From the NCBI GenBank assembly GCA_038211295.1, contig JBBQVS010000009.1, positions 1-64,000 on the forward strand: a stretch of 64,000 bases of DNA, in the 5' to 3' direction. The DNA comes from JBBQVS01 sp038211295 (GTDB lineage Bacteria; Chloroflexota; Ktedonobacteria; Ktedonobacterales; Ktedonobacteraceae). The notes beneath the pieces are model-generated. The model did not search any database and was not told the origin of the DNA. It was given only the letters and a program-made list of their open reading frames with translations. The translations under genes and the position numbers were made by a program. Below, piece by piece: positions 24,606 through 33,290 of this stretch (positions are counted from its first letter, which is position 1; the number at the start of each line of letters is the position of its first letter).

Positions 24606-26024
24606 TTATAGCAGGGTAAGTAGCGTCTCCAGACGCATTCCACGCGAACCTTTGAGTAGCACAAGGTCATTCGCCTGTACCTCGTGCTTGAGCAAGTCCG
24701 CGACAGCACGTTTTGCCGCCTCTACTTCTTGTCCGTTCTCCACATCGACATTGTAAAAATACGTGTGTGCTTCCGGCATTCCCGCCGCGATTGCCCCCTC
24801 GACATAGTAATGGGCTTTATCGCCGAGCGCGACGAGGTAGTCGAGCGTGCCAGCGAGCGCGGCACCCGTCGCGGTATGTTCGGCTTTGGCGTACTGGCCC
24901 AGCTCAAAGATATCGCCGAGCACGGCCCACCGCTTCCCCGTCGGCCCCGTTTTTGTTGCGTGCATGGCCTGCGTGATGGCGATGATTGATTGACGGTTGG
25001 CATTGTACGTGTCGTCGATGAGCGTACTTCCGTTGGGGCCGGCCTTAATCTCACCCCGTCCCTTCGCTGCTGGCAGCTCCTCTAATGTCGCCGCGATCTC
25101 CACCAGTGACATTTCCGCCGCGCATCCCGCCGCCGCCGCCGCGAGCGCGATAGTGATGCCGTGTTCGCCGGGAAAGTGAAGTTGAACGTGTTGGCTCTGA
25201 CTCCGATATGTCAACGTAAAGCTGCGTCCGAACAGCGCGTCACCGCTAATCTCTGTCGCGCGTACCTCCGCGCCCTCATCCTGCCCGTAGAAGAGGATAC
25301 GCGCCTGTGTGCTGGCACTCATGCCACGTACATTGAGGTCGTCATAGTTGAGGAGCGCGAGACCATCGGGGGCGAGTGCCTGTACAAGTTCTGTTTTGGC
25401 GATGACCACGCGCTCCTGTGAACCAAAATACCCCAAGTGAGACGCTCCAACATTAGTGATGAGCGACCAGTTGGGGGTCGCGATAGTGTTGGCGAGCCAT
25501 GCAAGCTCGCCCACCCATTGCGCTCCCATTTCTAGCACGGCATAGCGATGTTGTGGTTCCAGTCGTAGCAGGGTGAGCGGATAGCCAATTTCGTTGTTAT
25601 AGGAAGCCTGAGTTTTGAGCGTGGGAGCTTTGCTGCCCAATACTGCCGCGACAGCTTCTTTGGTGCTGGTCTTGCCGTTGCTGCCTGTGATACCAAGCAA
25701 AATTGTGTCCTGTTGGCGCAGTGTACGCGCACGAGCTGTTGCGTGCAGGGCCGCGACAACATCAGGCACGACAAGCTGAAGAAAATCTGGCGGCACATCC
25801 GCGCTTGGCTCGGTACAAAGTACGCCCAACGCGCCTGCTCTAGCGATGGCGGGAATGAAACGGTGTCCATCGACGCGCTCGCCCTTGATGGCGATGAAAA
25901 GGTCGCCCACTTCAATCTGGCGGCTATCATGATGCGCGGCGCGAAAGACAAGCTCAGGGTCAGGTGGTGCTGTGCTATATATCTGGACGGTGTTGTGTTG
26001 TAGTATATCGTTGAGGGTAAACAT
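24606..26024 (-). CDS. murF: UDP-N-acetylmuramoyl-tripeptide--D-alanyl-D-alanine ligase MurF
   Basis: Adds D-Ala-D-Ala (the Ddl product) to the UDP-MurNAc tripeptide. Its 472 residues carry the Mur-ligase fold: an N-terminal UDP-binding domain with SRQIEVGDLFIAIKG, the ATP loop GSNGKTS (114-120), YNNEIGYPLTLLRL and EMGAQWVGE in the central domain, and DDTYNAN in the C-terminal part. It is the first gene of the murF-ddl-epimerase operon on the reverse strand. Confidence 0.95.
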   Translation of the reverse strand: MFTLNDILQHNTVQIYSTAPPDPELVFRAAHHDSRQIEVGDLFIAIKGERVDGHRFIPAIARAGALGVLCTEPSADVPPDFLQLVVPDVVAALHATARARTLRQQDTILLGITGSNGKTSTKEAVAAVLGSKAPTLKTQASYNNEIGYPLTLLRLEPQHRYAVLEMGAQWVGELAWLANTIATPNWSLITNVGASHLGYFGSQERVVIAKTELVQALAPDGLALLNYDDLNVRGMSASTQARILFYGQDEGAEVRATEISGDALFGRSFTLTYRSQSQHVQLHFPGEHGITIALAAAAAGCAAEMSLVEIAATLEELPAAKGRGEIKAGPNGSTLIDDTYNANRQSIIAITQAMHATKTGPTGKRWAVLGDIFELGQYAKAEHTATGAALAGTLDYLVALGDKAHYYVEGAIAAGMPEAHTYFYNVDVENGQEVEAAKRAVADLLKHEVQANDLVLLKGSRGMRLETLLTLL

Positions 26025-26283
26025 GCTATGTATCCTCTGTATTAGTACAATTATCGCAAGCAGATTATATCATGCCTGTCTGTAACACAGATAGATAGCA
26101 TGACAAGGGCAGGAAAGAGAGAGCATGGCAGGGGTGAGCCGCTATCACTACTATGCTACGAGTATTGTCCCTTACGCGGCCCTTGCATGAAGTGGCGAAG
26201 CCAGATAGTGCCATGTACAGTGGCGGCACGGCTTGCCCGCACCATGCCCCTAATCTGTTTTTGACTAACGAAACGTAAGTTAC
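26025..26283. repeat. Intergenic region with a degenerate copy of the dispersed repeat
   Basis: Between murF and yceI the stretch at about 26100-26255 contains GCATGGCAGGGGTGAGCCG, CGGCCCTTGC, GTGGCGAAGCCA and GGCTTGCCCGCACCATGCCC. These follow the order of elements in the better-preserved repeat at 35765-35940. A GTAAGTTAC palindrome (26275-26283) abuts the yceI promoter and could be an operator. No gene is seen. Confidence 0.5.
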
Positions 26284-26312
26284 TTGACAAAAGAAAGTAA
26301 ATATGTTACACT
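26284..26312 (+). promoter_or_regulatory. Sigma-70-type promoter of yceI
   Basis: TTGACA (26284-26289) and TACACT (26307-26312) are separated by exactly 17 bases, 64 bases before the yceI start codon. The spacing and the perfect -35 box make this one of the clearest promoters in the window. Confidence 0.7.
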
Positions 26313-26375
26313 GATGCTGGCTGGTAAAGTAGCTAGCTCTAAATGATGATGCCAAACAAAATGGAGGATATTTCT

Positions 26376-26918
26376 ATGGCCTGGCAAATCGATCAAGCAC
26401 ATTCAGAGGTCTTGTTTTCGGTAAAGCACGCGATGATTAGCACCGTGCGCGGACATTTCAACGTAATCAGTGGAAGTTTGCATATTGACGAGCAGAATCC
26501 CGCGAACTCGTGGGTGGAGGCGAAGGCTGATACCGCGAGCATCAACACGCGCGACGAGAAGCGCGACGGGCACCTGCGGTCCCCTGATTTCTTTGACGCC
26601 GCCACATATCCAACAATCACATTTAAAAGCACCCGTGTGGAGCATGTAAGTGGTAGCGATTACACCGTCACGGGCGATCTGACAATGCACGGTGTGACGA
26701 AGCCTGTTACCTTCAAAGCCGAGTACGGTGGTCAGGCGAAAGACCCGTTTGGCTTACAGCGTGCGGGTATCAGTGTCAAGGGCAAAATCAACCGCGACGA
26801 CTGGGGACTTACCTGGAACGCGGCCCTTGAGGCTGGTGGTTTCCTCGTGAGCAAAGAGGTGACAATCGAGGTCGATCTTTCCGCAATCAATCAATCGGTG
26901 GCGGCACCCGCGAACTAA
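26376..26918 (+). CDS. YceI-family lipid-binding-fold protein
   Basis: The ATG at 26376 has GGAGG 9 bases upstream and gives 180 residues without a signal peptide. The family folds as a lipocalin-like barrel that binds isoprenoid-type lipids in some members. Seen are the opening WQIDQAHSEVLFSVKHAMIS, the RDGHLRSPDFFDA block, TVTGDLTMHGVTKPV, and the C-terminal DDWGLTWN. The role here is not known; homologues are often stress- or lipid-related. A consensus promoter precedes it and a hairpin follows. Confidence 0.9.
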   Translation: MAWQIDQAHSEVLFSVKHAMISTVRGHFNVISGSLHIDEQNPANSWVEAKADTASINTRDEKRDGHLRSPDFFDAATYPTITFKSTRVEHVSGSDYTVTGDLTMHGVTKPVTFKAEYGGQAKDPFGLQRAGISVKGKINRDDWGLTWNAALEAGGFLVSKEVTIEVDLSAINQSVAAPAN

Positions 26919-26940
26919 CACAATCTCAATCTTCTAGTAT

Positions 26941-26985
26941 GAGGACGTGGCGAGCAACCTGTATGGTGGCTGTCGCGTCCTCTTT
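26941..26985 (+). terminator. Terminator after yceI
   Basis: GAGGACG (26941-26947) pairs with CGTCCTC (26976-26982), with additional pairs towards the loop, followed by TTTGTG. It lies 22 bases after the yceI stop. The long loop makes it weaker than the other stem-loops. Confidence 0.5.
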
Positions 26986-27036
26986 GTGCGTCGTACAATG
27001 AGGCAAAGTGATAGTGTTTGATGAAAGGAAAAAGTC

Positions 27037-28014
27037 ATGCGAGCAGTAGTAATCACGAAACCTGGCGGGCCGGAGGTATTGGAGTTACAAGACGTGGAGA
27101 TGCCGCACCCGATTGGCGATCAGGTGCGTGTGCGCGTGCGAGCGGCGGGACTGAACCGCGCCGATCTTTCACAGCGTATGGGGCTGTATCCTGCGCCATC
27201 CGACGCGCCCGCCGACATTCCCGGCTTAGAGTTCGCGGGGGAGGTCGATACCGTTGGCCCTCTGGTTGGTGCTTACAAGATGGGACAGCGTGTCATGGGT
27301 ATTACTGGCGGTGGCGGGCAGGCGGAATACATTCTTGTACATGAGGGACTGCTTGTTCCCATTCCAGAAAACCTGAATTTTGTGCAGGCCGCCGCGATAC
27401 CAGAGGTATTTATGACGGCGCACGATGGGCTGTTCACGCAGGCTGGTTTGCAAATGGGCGAGCGCGTGCTTATTCACGCGGCAGGAAGCGGCGTAGGTAC
27501 TGCCGCGATTCAACTGGCGCACGCGGTTGGCGCAACAACATTCGGCACGTCGCGCACACCGGACAAACTCGAACGCGCGAAGCCGCTTGGTTTGAACTTC
27601 GGGCTAGGCGAAAAAGATTTCGCGAGCGAGGTCAAGCGGCTCACGTATGGCGAAGGCGTGCATGTGGTGCTTGATTTCATCGGGGCCGCATACATGGCGC
27701 AGAATCTGGACGCGCTGACAATGTGGGGACGTATGGTGTTTCTCGCGACACTCGGTGGCACGCAGGCAAATGTGAACCTGGGCTTGTTGATGAGCAAGCG
27801 CATTCAGATGCGCGGCTGCACTCTGCGTACCCGCACGTTAGAGGAAAAGCTGAGTGTCACGCGTCGCTTCACAACACAGGTCTTGCCTCTACTGGCAAGC
27901 GGGCAGGTCAAGCCCATTGTGGAGCAGGTTTACGCGATGAAGGATATTAGTGAAGCGCATAGGGTGATGGGCGAGAACAAAAACTTTGGCAAACTGATCG
28001 TCACCATTGAGTAG
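27037..28014 (+). CDS. NAD(P)H:quinone oxidoreductase, zinc-free MDR family
   Basis: A 325-residue medium-chain dehydrogenase/reductase of the quinone oxidoreductase/PIG3 type. The N-terminal catalytic domain has VRAAGLNRADLSQRMGLYP and PGLEFAGEV; the nucleotide fold has AAGSGVGTAAIQLAHAVGA (about 152-170). The cysteines that bind the catalytic zinc in alcohol dehydrogenases are absent. It should reduce quinones or enones with NADPH. GAAAGG precedes the ATG. It is a single gene. Confidence 0.9.
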   Translation: MRAVVITKPGGPEVLELQDVEMPHPIGDQVRVRVRAAGLNRADLSQRMGLYPAPSDAPADIPGLEFAGEVDTVGPLVGAYKMGQRVMGITGGGGQAEYILVHEGLLVPIPENLNFVQAAAIPEVFMTAHDGLFTQAGLQMGERVLIHAAGSGVGTAAIQLAHAVGATTFGTSRTPDKLERAKPLGLNFGLGEKDFASEVKRLTYGEGVHVVLDFIGAAYMAQNLDALTMWGRMVFLATLGGTQANVNLGLLMSKRIQMRGCTLRTRTLEEKLSVTRRFTTQVLPLLASGQVKPIVEQVYAMKDISEAHRVMGENKNFGKLIVTIE

Positions 28015-28129
28015 TATGGGTCTGTACACAAAGTTCTCAGATTACTTATTGTAAGGGAATTATCTTTTATCCTATGTGTGTTATAGAGAGTAAGCTGAGA
28101 ATTACACGGGTTATACAGGGAGGGTTTGT

Positions 28130-28981
28130 ATGTCAGAGAACAAAGGGTATGTTCATCCAGAGGTATTAGTGGACGCAGCATGGGTTGAGGCGCATTTGCA
28201 CGATCCAAAAGTGCGCCTGATCGAGGTTGATGTTGACACAAAGGCGTATGAGCAGGGACATATTCCTGGCGCGGTTGGAGTCAACTGGCAAACACAGTTA
28301 CAGGATCAACTTGTGCGTGCGCCTCTGAGCAAAGAGCAGCTAGAAGCGTTGTTCAGTCGCATTGGTGTAAGCAAAGACACGACGGTTGTCTTATACGGCG
28401 ATAACAACAATTGGTTTGCGGCATGGGCATTGTGGATTTTCAAGTATTATGGACACACAGATGTACGCTTGCTGGATGGTGGACGCGTCAAGTGGTTGGC
28501 GGACAAACACGAAATCAGCACACAGGTGCTGAGTCATGAACAGACAACTTATCAGGCGGAGACACCTAACAAGGATATTCGCGTCTTCCGTGACGACGTA
28601 TTGCATGTCCTGGGACAACAGAACGTAGCACTTGTCGATGTTCGTTCCCCTGGTGAGTATAGTGGTGAGTTGCTCGCGCCCGCGAACATTCCGCAAGAGG
28701 GAGCGCAGCGCGGCGGGCATATTCCGGGCGCGGCGAGTATCCCTTGGGCAACAGCAGTGCGGCCCGATGGTACGTTCAAGTCTGCGGAAGAGTTACGCGT
28801 CATATATGAAGGCAAGGGCGTCACTTCTGATAAAGAAGTTATCACGTACTGCCGTATTGGTGAGCGCAGTAGCCACACCTGGTTCGCGTTAAACTACCTA
28901 CTGGGCTATCCCGATGTTCGCAACTATGATGGTTCGTGGACGGAGTGGGGCAGCTTGATCGGTGCGCCAATCGAGCGGTAG
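28130..28981 (+). CDS. Thiosulfate/3-mercaptopyruvate sulfurtransferase
   Basis: A 283-residue protein with two rhodanese domains. The N-terminal one (about 15-130) is inactive, while the C-terminal one carries the active Cys241 in the CRIGERSS loop. The CRxGxRS-type loop favours thiosulfate over mercaptopyruvate, but this is not decisive. GGGAGGG lies 6 bases before the ATG. The protein is probably cytoplasmic, since no signal peptide is seen. It ends at a long hairpin shared with comB. Confidence 0.92.
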   Translation: MSENKGYVHPEVLVDAAWVEAHLHDPKVRLIEVDVDTKAYEQGHIPGAVGVNWQTQLQDQLVRAPLSKEQLEALFSRIGVSKDTTVVLYGDNNNWFAAWALWIFKYYGHTDVRLLDGGRVKWLADKHEISTQVLSHEQTTYQAETPNKDIRVFRDDVLHVLGQQNVALVDVRSPGEYSGELLAPANIPQEGAQRGGHIPGAASIPWATAVRPDGTFKSAEELRVIYEGKGVTSDKEVITYCRIGERSSHTWFALNYLLGYPDVRNYDGSWTEWGSLIGAPIER

Positions 28982-29001
28982 AAGCGTTTCTTATAGATGG
29001 T

Positions 29002-29053
29002 AAACACGAGTGCCGACAGTAACACACTACATCACTGCCAGCACTCGTGTTTT
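29002..29053. terminator. Stem-loop shared by sulfurtransferase and comB
   Basis: AAACACGAGTGC (29002-29013) pairs with GCACTCGTGTTT (29041-29052), and inside the loop ACAGT/ACTGC-like pairs extend the stem. It runs into TTTT on the plus strand. It lies 20 bases after the sulfurtransferase stop and 2 bases before the last codon of the reverse-strand comB. Confidence 0.75.
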
Positions 29054-29054
29054 G

Positions 29055-29801
29055 TTATTTCCCGTTTTCTATAATCAACAGTTCAGTCTCTGCTTCTTGC
29101 CCAACCACGATTGGTACAGCAGTGCTGCCGTCGATCTTCATACAGTAGGCGAGGTCCTGCCCCATATTGGCGTCGAGTATTTGACGTGCGGCGTGAGCGA
29201 AATCGACCAGTTTGGGTGGCGCGAAGGTGGTGTAGAGCGTCTGGGCCGCGCGTGCGTCGTCGTGTAGTTCGATGGCGGGATGCTGGCGTTGGAGTTCGTG
29301 GGCGAGATAGCCCGCGCATGTGGCGTCGTCGAGGGCGAAATAGTTGGACTCGGCGGAACACACAATCACAATGTTGCTCTCCTGCGCGTGTGCAAGGACG
29401 AGTGCGTGAGTGGTTACGGCGAGCGCGTTGTAAAAGCTGCCCGCGAGTCGGGTACTTTGCGCGGGACAGGCGTAGAAGGCGCGGGTGCCGTTGGTGGTGG
29501 TCAAGATAAGCTCGCGGCCCTTCAGGTTCATCTGCGCGAATTGGGCGGGCGAGTTGCCGTACTGAAAGCCCGCGACAGGCTGTACATCGCGTTCGCCACA
29601 CAGAAGACGCTGCGGAAAATGGGACGCGCCGTTACGCGCCTGCTCAAGCGTGTTTGCCGCATAGACACGGGCGGCTCCGCTATCAAAAATCGTGGGAAGC
29701 GTTGTTGTGGCGCGAATAACATCGATTACAATGTAGATGTCGTTCGCACTCGTCTCCACCACGGACATGTCAATCGGGTTGAAGAAGATGCGTAGTTGCA
29801 C
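29055..29801 (-). CDS. comB: ComB-like 2-phosphosulfolactate phosphatase
   Basis: ComB removes phosphate from 2-phosphosulfolactate, a step known from coenzyme M synthesis; bacterial homologues are thought to make sulfolactate or have unknown substrates. A GTG start at 29801 (VQLRIFFNPIDMS) is chosen because AGGA stands 7 bases upstream and the family begins this way. It yields 248 residues. VVETSANDIYIVIDVIRATTT and LTTTNGTRA are the conserved core blocks, followed by ESNYFALDDATCAGYLAHEL. No other coenzyme M gene is nearby. Confidence 0.8.
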   Translation of the reverse strand: MQLRIFFNPIDMSVVETSANDIYIVIDVIRATTTLPTIFDSGAARVYAANTLEQARNGASHFPQRLLCGERDVQPVAGFQYGNSPAQFAQMNLKGRELILTTTNGTRAFYACPAQSTRLAGSFYNALAVTTHALVLAHAQESNIVIVCSAESNYFALDDATCAGYLAHELQRQHPAIELHDDARAAQTLYTTFAPPKLVDFAHAARQILDANMGQDLAYCMKIDGSTAVPIVVGQEAETELLIIENGK

Positions 29802-29852
29802 AATATATTCCTGCTGTCGTATTTTTTCAGGCACTCCAAGAAGCACCTGCCT

Positions 29853-29941
29853 TGATTGTATCACCATTCCCGCGCCTCTTTTCAACTCACCAGCAGTTCT
29901 TCCCATGGCTGGGAAAGTGCGCGGGAATGGTGATACAATCA
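29853..29941. repeat. 23-bp perfect inverted repeat upstream of comB
   Basis: Arms 29853-29875 and 29919-29941 are perfectly complementary over 23 bp, with core TATCACCATTCCCGCGC. The 43-base loop contains a second hairpin, TCCCA-TGGC-TGGGA. Unlike the other long stem-loops it does not lie between convergent genes but directly between the comB start and a decayed GGDEF gene on the same strand. It could be the former terminator of that gene or an element end. Confidence 0.8.
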
Positions 29942-29943
29942 CG

Positions 29944-30190
29944 GCCCGTATATGCTCTATCATGGCCTCCGGTTTGCACGTTCTGGTGCAAGTACACCAG
30001 AACAAATTCTTCTCCGCCATAACGACCAACGCACGCGGTCTCTGGCGTGTGTTGCCGCGTAGGAGAGTGGCAACGTGCGCGAGTACCGCGTCACCGACTT
30101 GATGGCCCCATGTATCACTGACCTGTTTGAAGTGGTCGATGTCGGCGAAGATAAAAACGTCTCTTGTTCTTCTCTATAGGCTACTTTGCG
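29944..30190 (-). pseudogene. Decayed GGDEF (diguanylate cyclase) fragment
   Basis: On the reverse strand two different frames together spell a GGDEF domain. DVFIFADIDHFKQVSDTWGH then GDAVLAHVATLLRG is encoded from about 30160 down to 30060, and RYGGEEFVLVYLHQNVQTGGH from about 30022 down to 29960 in another frame. At least one frameshift separates the metal-binding aspartates from the GGEEF signature, and the sequence leading into DVFIF is also out of frame. No N-terminal sensor region remains. It ends at the inverted repeat next to comB. Confidence 0.75.
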
Positions 30191-30378
30191 TGTAGCATGA
30201 AAGCAAGAATGAGGCTGAATAGAGCTAAAACAGAAGCTCTGGTAGAAGTTAAAATCCTGGAGAGGTAGCATCCGCGTTCGGTGTGCATTCATGATAGAAT
30301 ACAGGAACGACAGTTCAACAGAGCCGTTGCTGTACCTTTGCTTACAGCAGGCAGTGTTTTACAGAGGAGCATCTCTTT

Positions 30379-32037
30379 ATGGCAAAGACTCCCAACATGA
30401 CGGATTATGAGGCGGAGCGACAGCATTTCCATCTCGATGTTCCCGCGCAGTTCAACTTCGCGATAGACGTGATGGGGAAATGGGCCGCCGACCCGCAGAA
30501 GATAGCGATGCTGTGGCTTGGGCAATATGGCGAGGAGCGTTCAATCACCTACCGACAGTTCGTGGAGCGTTCCAGTCGTGCTGCGAACGCCTTTCTTGCG
30601 CTTGGCATCAAAAAAGGGGATCGTATCATGGTGATGTTGCCACGCATCCCCGAATGGTGGGAGACCGTTCTTGGCCTAATGAAGTTGGGTGCCGTTCCCA
30701 TTCCCTGTACAACGCTATTGACGCCCAAAGATATTCAGTTTCGGGCGGAAGTCGCGGAAGTACAAGGGTTCATTACCTATGTGGAAGGTGCCGCCAAGTT
30801 TGACGCGGTACGCGCCGAATGTCCAACAATCACGTTCGCGATCCTGGTGGATGCTTCTGACCGCGCGGGCTGGACAAACTTTCAGCATAGCGCGGCCCAC
30901 GCCTTGCCTGAATATACCGGCCCCAAAACCAATAGTGATGACCCCTGCCTGATCTATTTCACTTCCGGCACGGTTGGCTATCCCAAGATGGTGCTGCACA
31001 CACAGGCCAGTTACCCTATTGGACACACGATTACCGCGAAATACTGGCTAGACCTGGGCGAGAATGACTTGCATTGGAATTTATCCGAAATGGGATGGGC
31101 AAAAGCTGCGTGGTCCAATCTTTTTGGCCCGTGGATGATGGGTGCGGCAATGTTCATCCAAGACTCACGAGGCAAGTTTAACGCGCTCGAAACGTTAGAG
31201 ATGCTCAACAAGTACCCCATCACAACGCTGTGTGCGCCGCCAACGGCGTATCGTATGCTTGTGCTTGATGAGCCGATGGCGTATATGAAAGCGCATTCAC
31301 CGAAAGCGTTGCGGCACGCGGTTGGGGCAGGTGAACCGTTGAACCCGGAAGTTATTCGTGCGTGGCAGAAGAGTACGGGGCTGACCATTCGGGACGGCTA
31401 TGGGCAGACTGAAACAGTGCTTCTCTGCGCCAACTTCCCGCCTCTGACGGTGAAACCTGGCTCAATGGGGAAGCCCTCACCTGGCTTTCATTTGAGCATT
31501 ATCGACCACGAGGGGAACGAACTGGCGGCGAACAAAGAGGGTGATATCGCGGTAAAGATTAAGCCAGAGCGTCCGACGTGGATGTTCAAGGAATACTGGC
31601 GCAACCCCGAAGCGTCGGCGGCGTGTGTGCGAGGCGACTGGTATATCACAGGGGATCGCGCGTACAAAGACGAGGACGGGTATTATTGGTTCGTGGGTCG
31701 CGCGGACGATGTTATCATCAGCGCGGGCTATCGGATTGGCCCATTCGAGGTCGAGAGTGCCTTGAAGGAGCATCCCGCCGTTGTGGAGTCGGCGGTGATT
31801 GCGAGTCCTGATGCTATGCGTGGCGAGATTGTCAAGGCGTATGTTATTCTTGCTCCGGGCTATACAGAGTCACCCGTATTGGCAACCGAGCTACAGGATT
31901 ATGTCAAGAAGGTGACAGCACCGTATAAGTATCCGCGTGAGATCGAATTTGTGGAGAGCTTGCCCAAGACGATTTCGGGCAAGATTCGGCGTGTGGAGTT
32001 GCGTGAGATGGAACGCCAAAAGAAGCTGGGGAAATAG
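30379..32037 (+). CDS. Acyl-CoA synthetase (AMP-forming), acetyl/medium-chain type
   Basis: A 552-residue ANL-superfamily enzyme that activates a carboxylic acid via an acyl-adenylate. The P-loop-like motif is YFTSGTVGYPKMV (about 196-208). DGYGQTET is the adenylate-binding motif, YITGDRAYKDEDGYYWFVGRADD the hinge region, and the catalytic lysine lies in PKTISGKIRR near the C-terminus. The overall pattern matches the acyl-CoA synthetase ACSM/medium-chain group better than short-chain AcsA. The exact acid cannot be told. Confidence 0.88.
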   Translation: MAKTPNMTDYEAERQHFHLDVPAQFNFAIDVMGKWAADPQKIAMLWLGQYGEERSITYRQFVERSSRAANAFLALGIKKGDRIMVMLPRIPEWWETVLGLMKLGAVPIPCTTLLTPKDIQFRAEVAEVQGFITYVEGAAKFDAVRAECPTITFAILVDASDRAGWTNFQHSAAHALPEYTGPKTNSDDPCLIYFTSGTVGYPKMVLHTQASYPIGHTITAKYWLDLGENDLHWNLSEMGWAKAAWSNLFGPWMMGAAMFIQDSRGKFNALETLEMLNKYPITTLCAPPTAYRMLVLDEPMAYMKAHSPKALRHAVGAGEPLNPEVIRAWQKSTGLTIRDGYGQTETVLLCANFPPLTVKPGSMGKPSPGFHLSIIDHEGNELAANKEGDIAVKIKPERPTWMFKEYWRNPEASAACVRGDWYITGDRAYKDEDGYYWFVGRADDVIISAGYRIGPFEVESALKEHPAVVESAVIASPDAMRGEIVKAYVILAPGYTESPVLATELQDYVKKVTAPYKYPREIEFVESLPKTISGKIRRVELREMERQKKLGK

Positions 32038-32044
32038 TAGAGAT

Positions 32045-32084
32045 ACGTGTGAGCAACATACATATGTATACGTTGCTCACACGT
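32045..32084. terminator. Stem-loop between convergent genes
   Basis: Arms 32045-32057 and 32072-32084 (ACGTGTGAGCAAC and complement) pair over 13 bp; the AT-rich 14-base loop can pair with itself. It lies 7 bases after the acyl-CoA synthetase stop and 26 bases before the end of the reverse-strand secreted-protein gene. Confidence 0.7.
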
Positions 32085-32110
32085 GCTATGGATGTGAAGG
32101 GCCTTGACGC

Positions 32111-32815
32111 TTACATGCCTGCGCCGAAGTCCATGCCCTTTTTCAGGTCGCCTTTGTGTCCGTTGATAATGCGGTCAAGGAACGTCGAGTTGCTGGTGAG
32201 TTGCTTTGTGAGCATGTCGGCCTGCGCCTTTGTGATGTCCCCTGCGGTTATGGCCTGGTTGAGTTCGCTCTGGATAGCCGCGTTCAATAGGGCTTTGAGT
32301 TGTGTATCAGAGACCTTGTGCGCGGTAGCGACATCGTGCAGGCTCTTGCCTGACTGCAACTGGCTTGTCAGATCAGCACTGCTGATGCCCAGTCCCTGCG
32401 CGACTTGTGCCTCGGCTGCGGTGAGGTACTTCTGCACTTTGAGCATGTTCCCCTGACCGAGTTTGCCATCGAAACCCTTGCCTTTGAACTGGCATTTGGT
32501 GGCGTCGCCCAGATTAGCTTCTATCTGGGTGGCCTGCGCTTGCGTAATCTTGCCATCCTTGACCATCTGGTCAATTGTATCCTTCGCCGCCGCTGCTTCC
32601 GCACTGGTCAGCTTGTCCGCCGTAACGCCCAAACGCCTGGCGAGATTCTGCTGAAGTACCGAGCAGTAATTAGTAGTGGTTGGGGTTGTCGCTGCCGTCA
32701 CTGTAGTTGTCTTCGTGCTTGCGTTGGCGACACGCGCATTACCATAGACCGCACCGATAAGGATGCCAAGCAGAAGCAAGAGGCTTGCTCCGCCAAGAAC
32801 AAAAAGTCGTTTCAC
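32111..32815 (-). CDS. Secreted or membrane-anchored helical protein, unknown function
   Basis: A 234-residue protein with an N-terminal signal/anchor (about 4-24), a Thr-rich stretch, then helical repeats. Two similar units read LGVTADKLTSAEAAA...DGKITQAQATQIEAN and LGISSADLTSQLQSGKSLHDVA...AGDITKAQADMLTKQL. Each has the pattern of an opening LGxxxxxL and a closing GxITxxQAxxL. A pair of cysteines and a Lys/Gly-rich region lie between. Closing motifs of this kind occur in DUF2680-like exported proteins, but the match is only by pattern. Function unknown. Confidence 0.7.
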   Translation of the reverse strand: MKRLFVLGGASLLLLLGILIGAVYGNARVANASTKTTTVTAATTPTTTNYCSVLQQNLARRLGVTADKLTSAEAAAAKDTIDQMVKDGKITQAQATQIEANLGDATKCQFKGKGFDGKLGQGNMLKVQKYLTAAEAQVAQGLGISSADLTSQLQSGKSLHDVATAHKVSDTQLKALLNAAIQSELNQAITAGDITKAQADMLTKQLTSNSTFLDRIINGHKGDLKKGMDFGAGM

Positions 32816-33290
32816 CTGTGTATCTCCTCAAACATGAAGGCGTGTGAACGCACACCTCTTCATTGCTGCTAGTTATTACTCTCTATCGTCAACGTCACGC
32901 TTGCCAGTGACTTCTCTAAGCATACGCTAAAACAGAGCGAAATATGTGAGAAAAGTCTAAAGATTTCGTGAAATCTTTCGCATGATGCACCGTGACACAT
33001 TCTCTTTTGCTCTAATACAACAAGAAGAAGGTCGGCTACTGTTGGGGGGACAGCACCGACCTTCTTCTTAAAACGGGAAGGAGAAGAAAGAGTAAGTTGT
33101 GTACGTTTGTCTCTGTGGATAAGATACTCCACAAATGTCTATAATTTCTCTTGTATTTCTCAAGATTGCGTCAAGACTGCTTGAGGCTCTAAAAACGTCG
33201 TGTGGATGCTATATTTCTGTGGGGCAAGTATGCTACTATACGGGCAGAGACCGCTAAGCACCGTTAGCCGTTGAAGGAAGGTAAGTTGGC
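32816..33290. other. Divergent intergenic region with an internal hairpin
   Basis: This 475-base gap separates a reverse-strand secreted-protein gene from a forward response regulator, and both promoters must lie here. Apart from the strong hairpin at 33022-33069 it shows no coding signal. TATACT/TATATT-like boxes occur near 33212 and 33235, upstream of the regulator, without a good -35 match. Confidence 0.5.
33022..33069. ncRNA. Isolated terminator-like hairpin, possible small RNA end
   Basis: Arms 33022-33035 and 33056-33069 (AAGAAGAAGGTCGG and complement) pair over 14 bp, and CTGT/ACAG extend the stem around a G-rich loop. On the reverse strand it is followed by a U-rich run. It lies between two divergent genes, where neither needs a terminator, so it may end a short unannotated transcript. 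This is a structural prediction only. Confidence 0.35.

Noticed and set aside
29960..30292. Reverse-strand open frame of 110 codons over the GGDEF remnant
   Set aside because: Its translation has no family pattern, while the other two frames spell the GGDEF signatures, so this frame is a by-product of decay.
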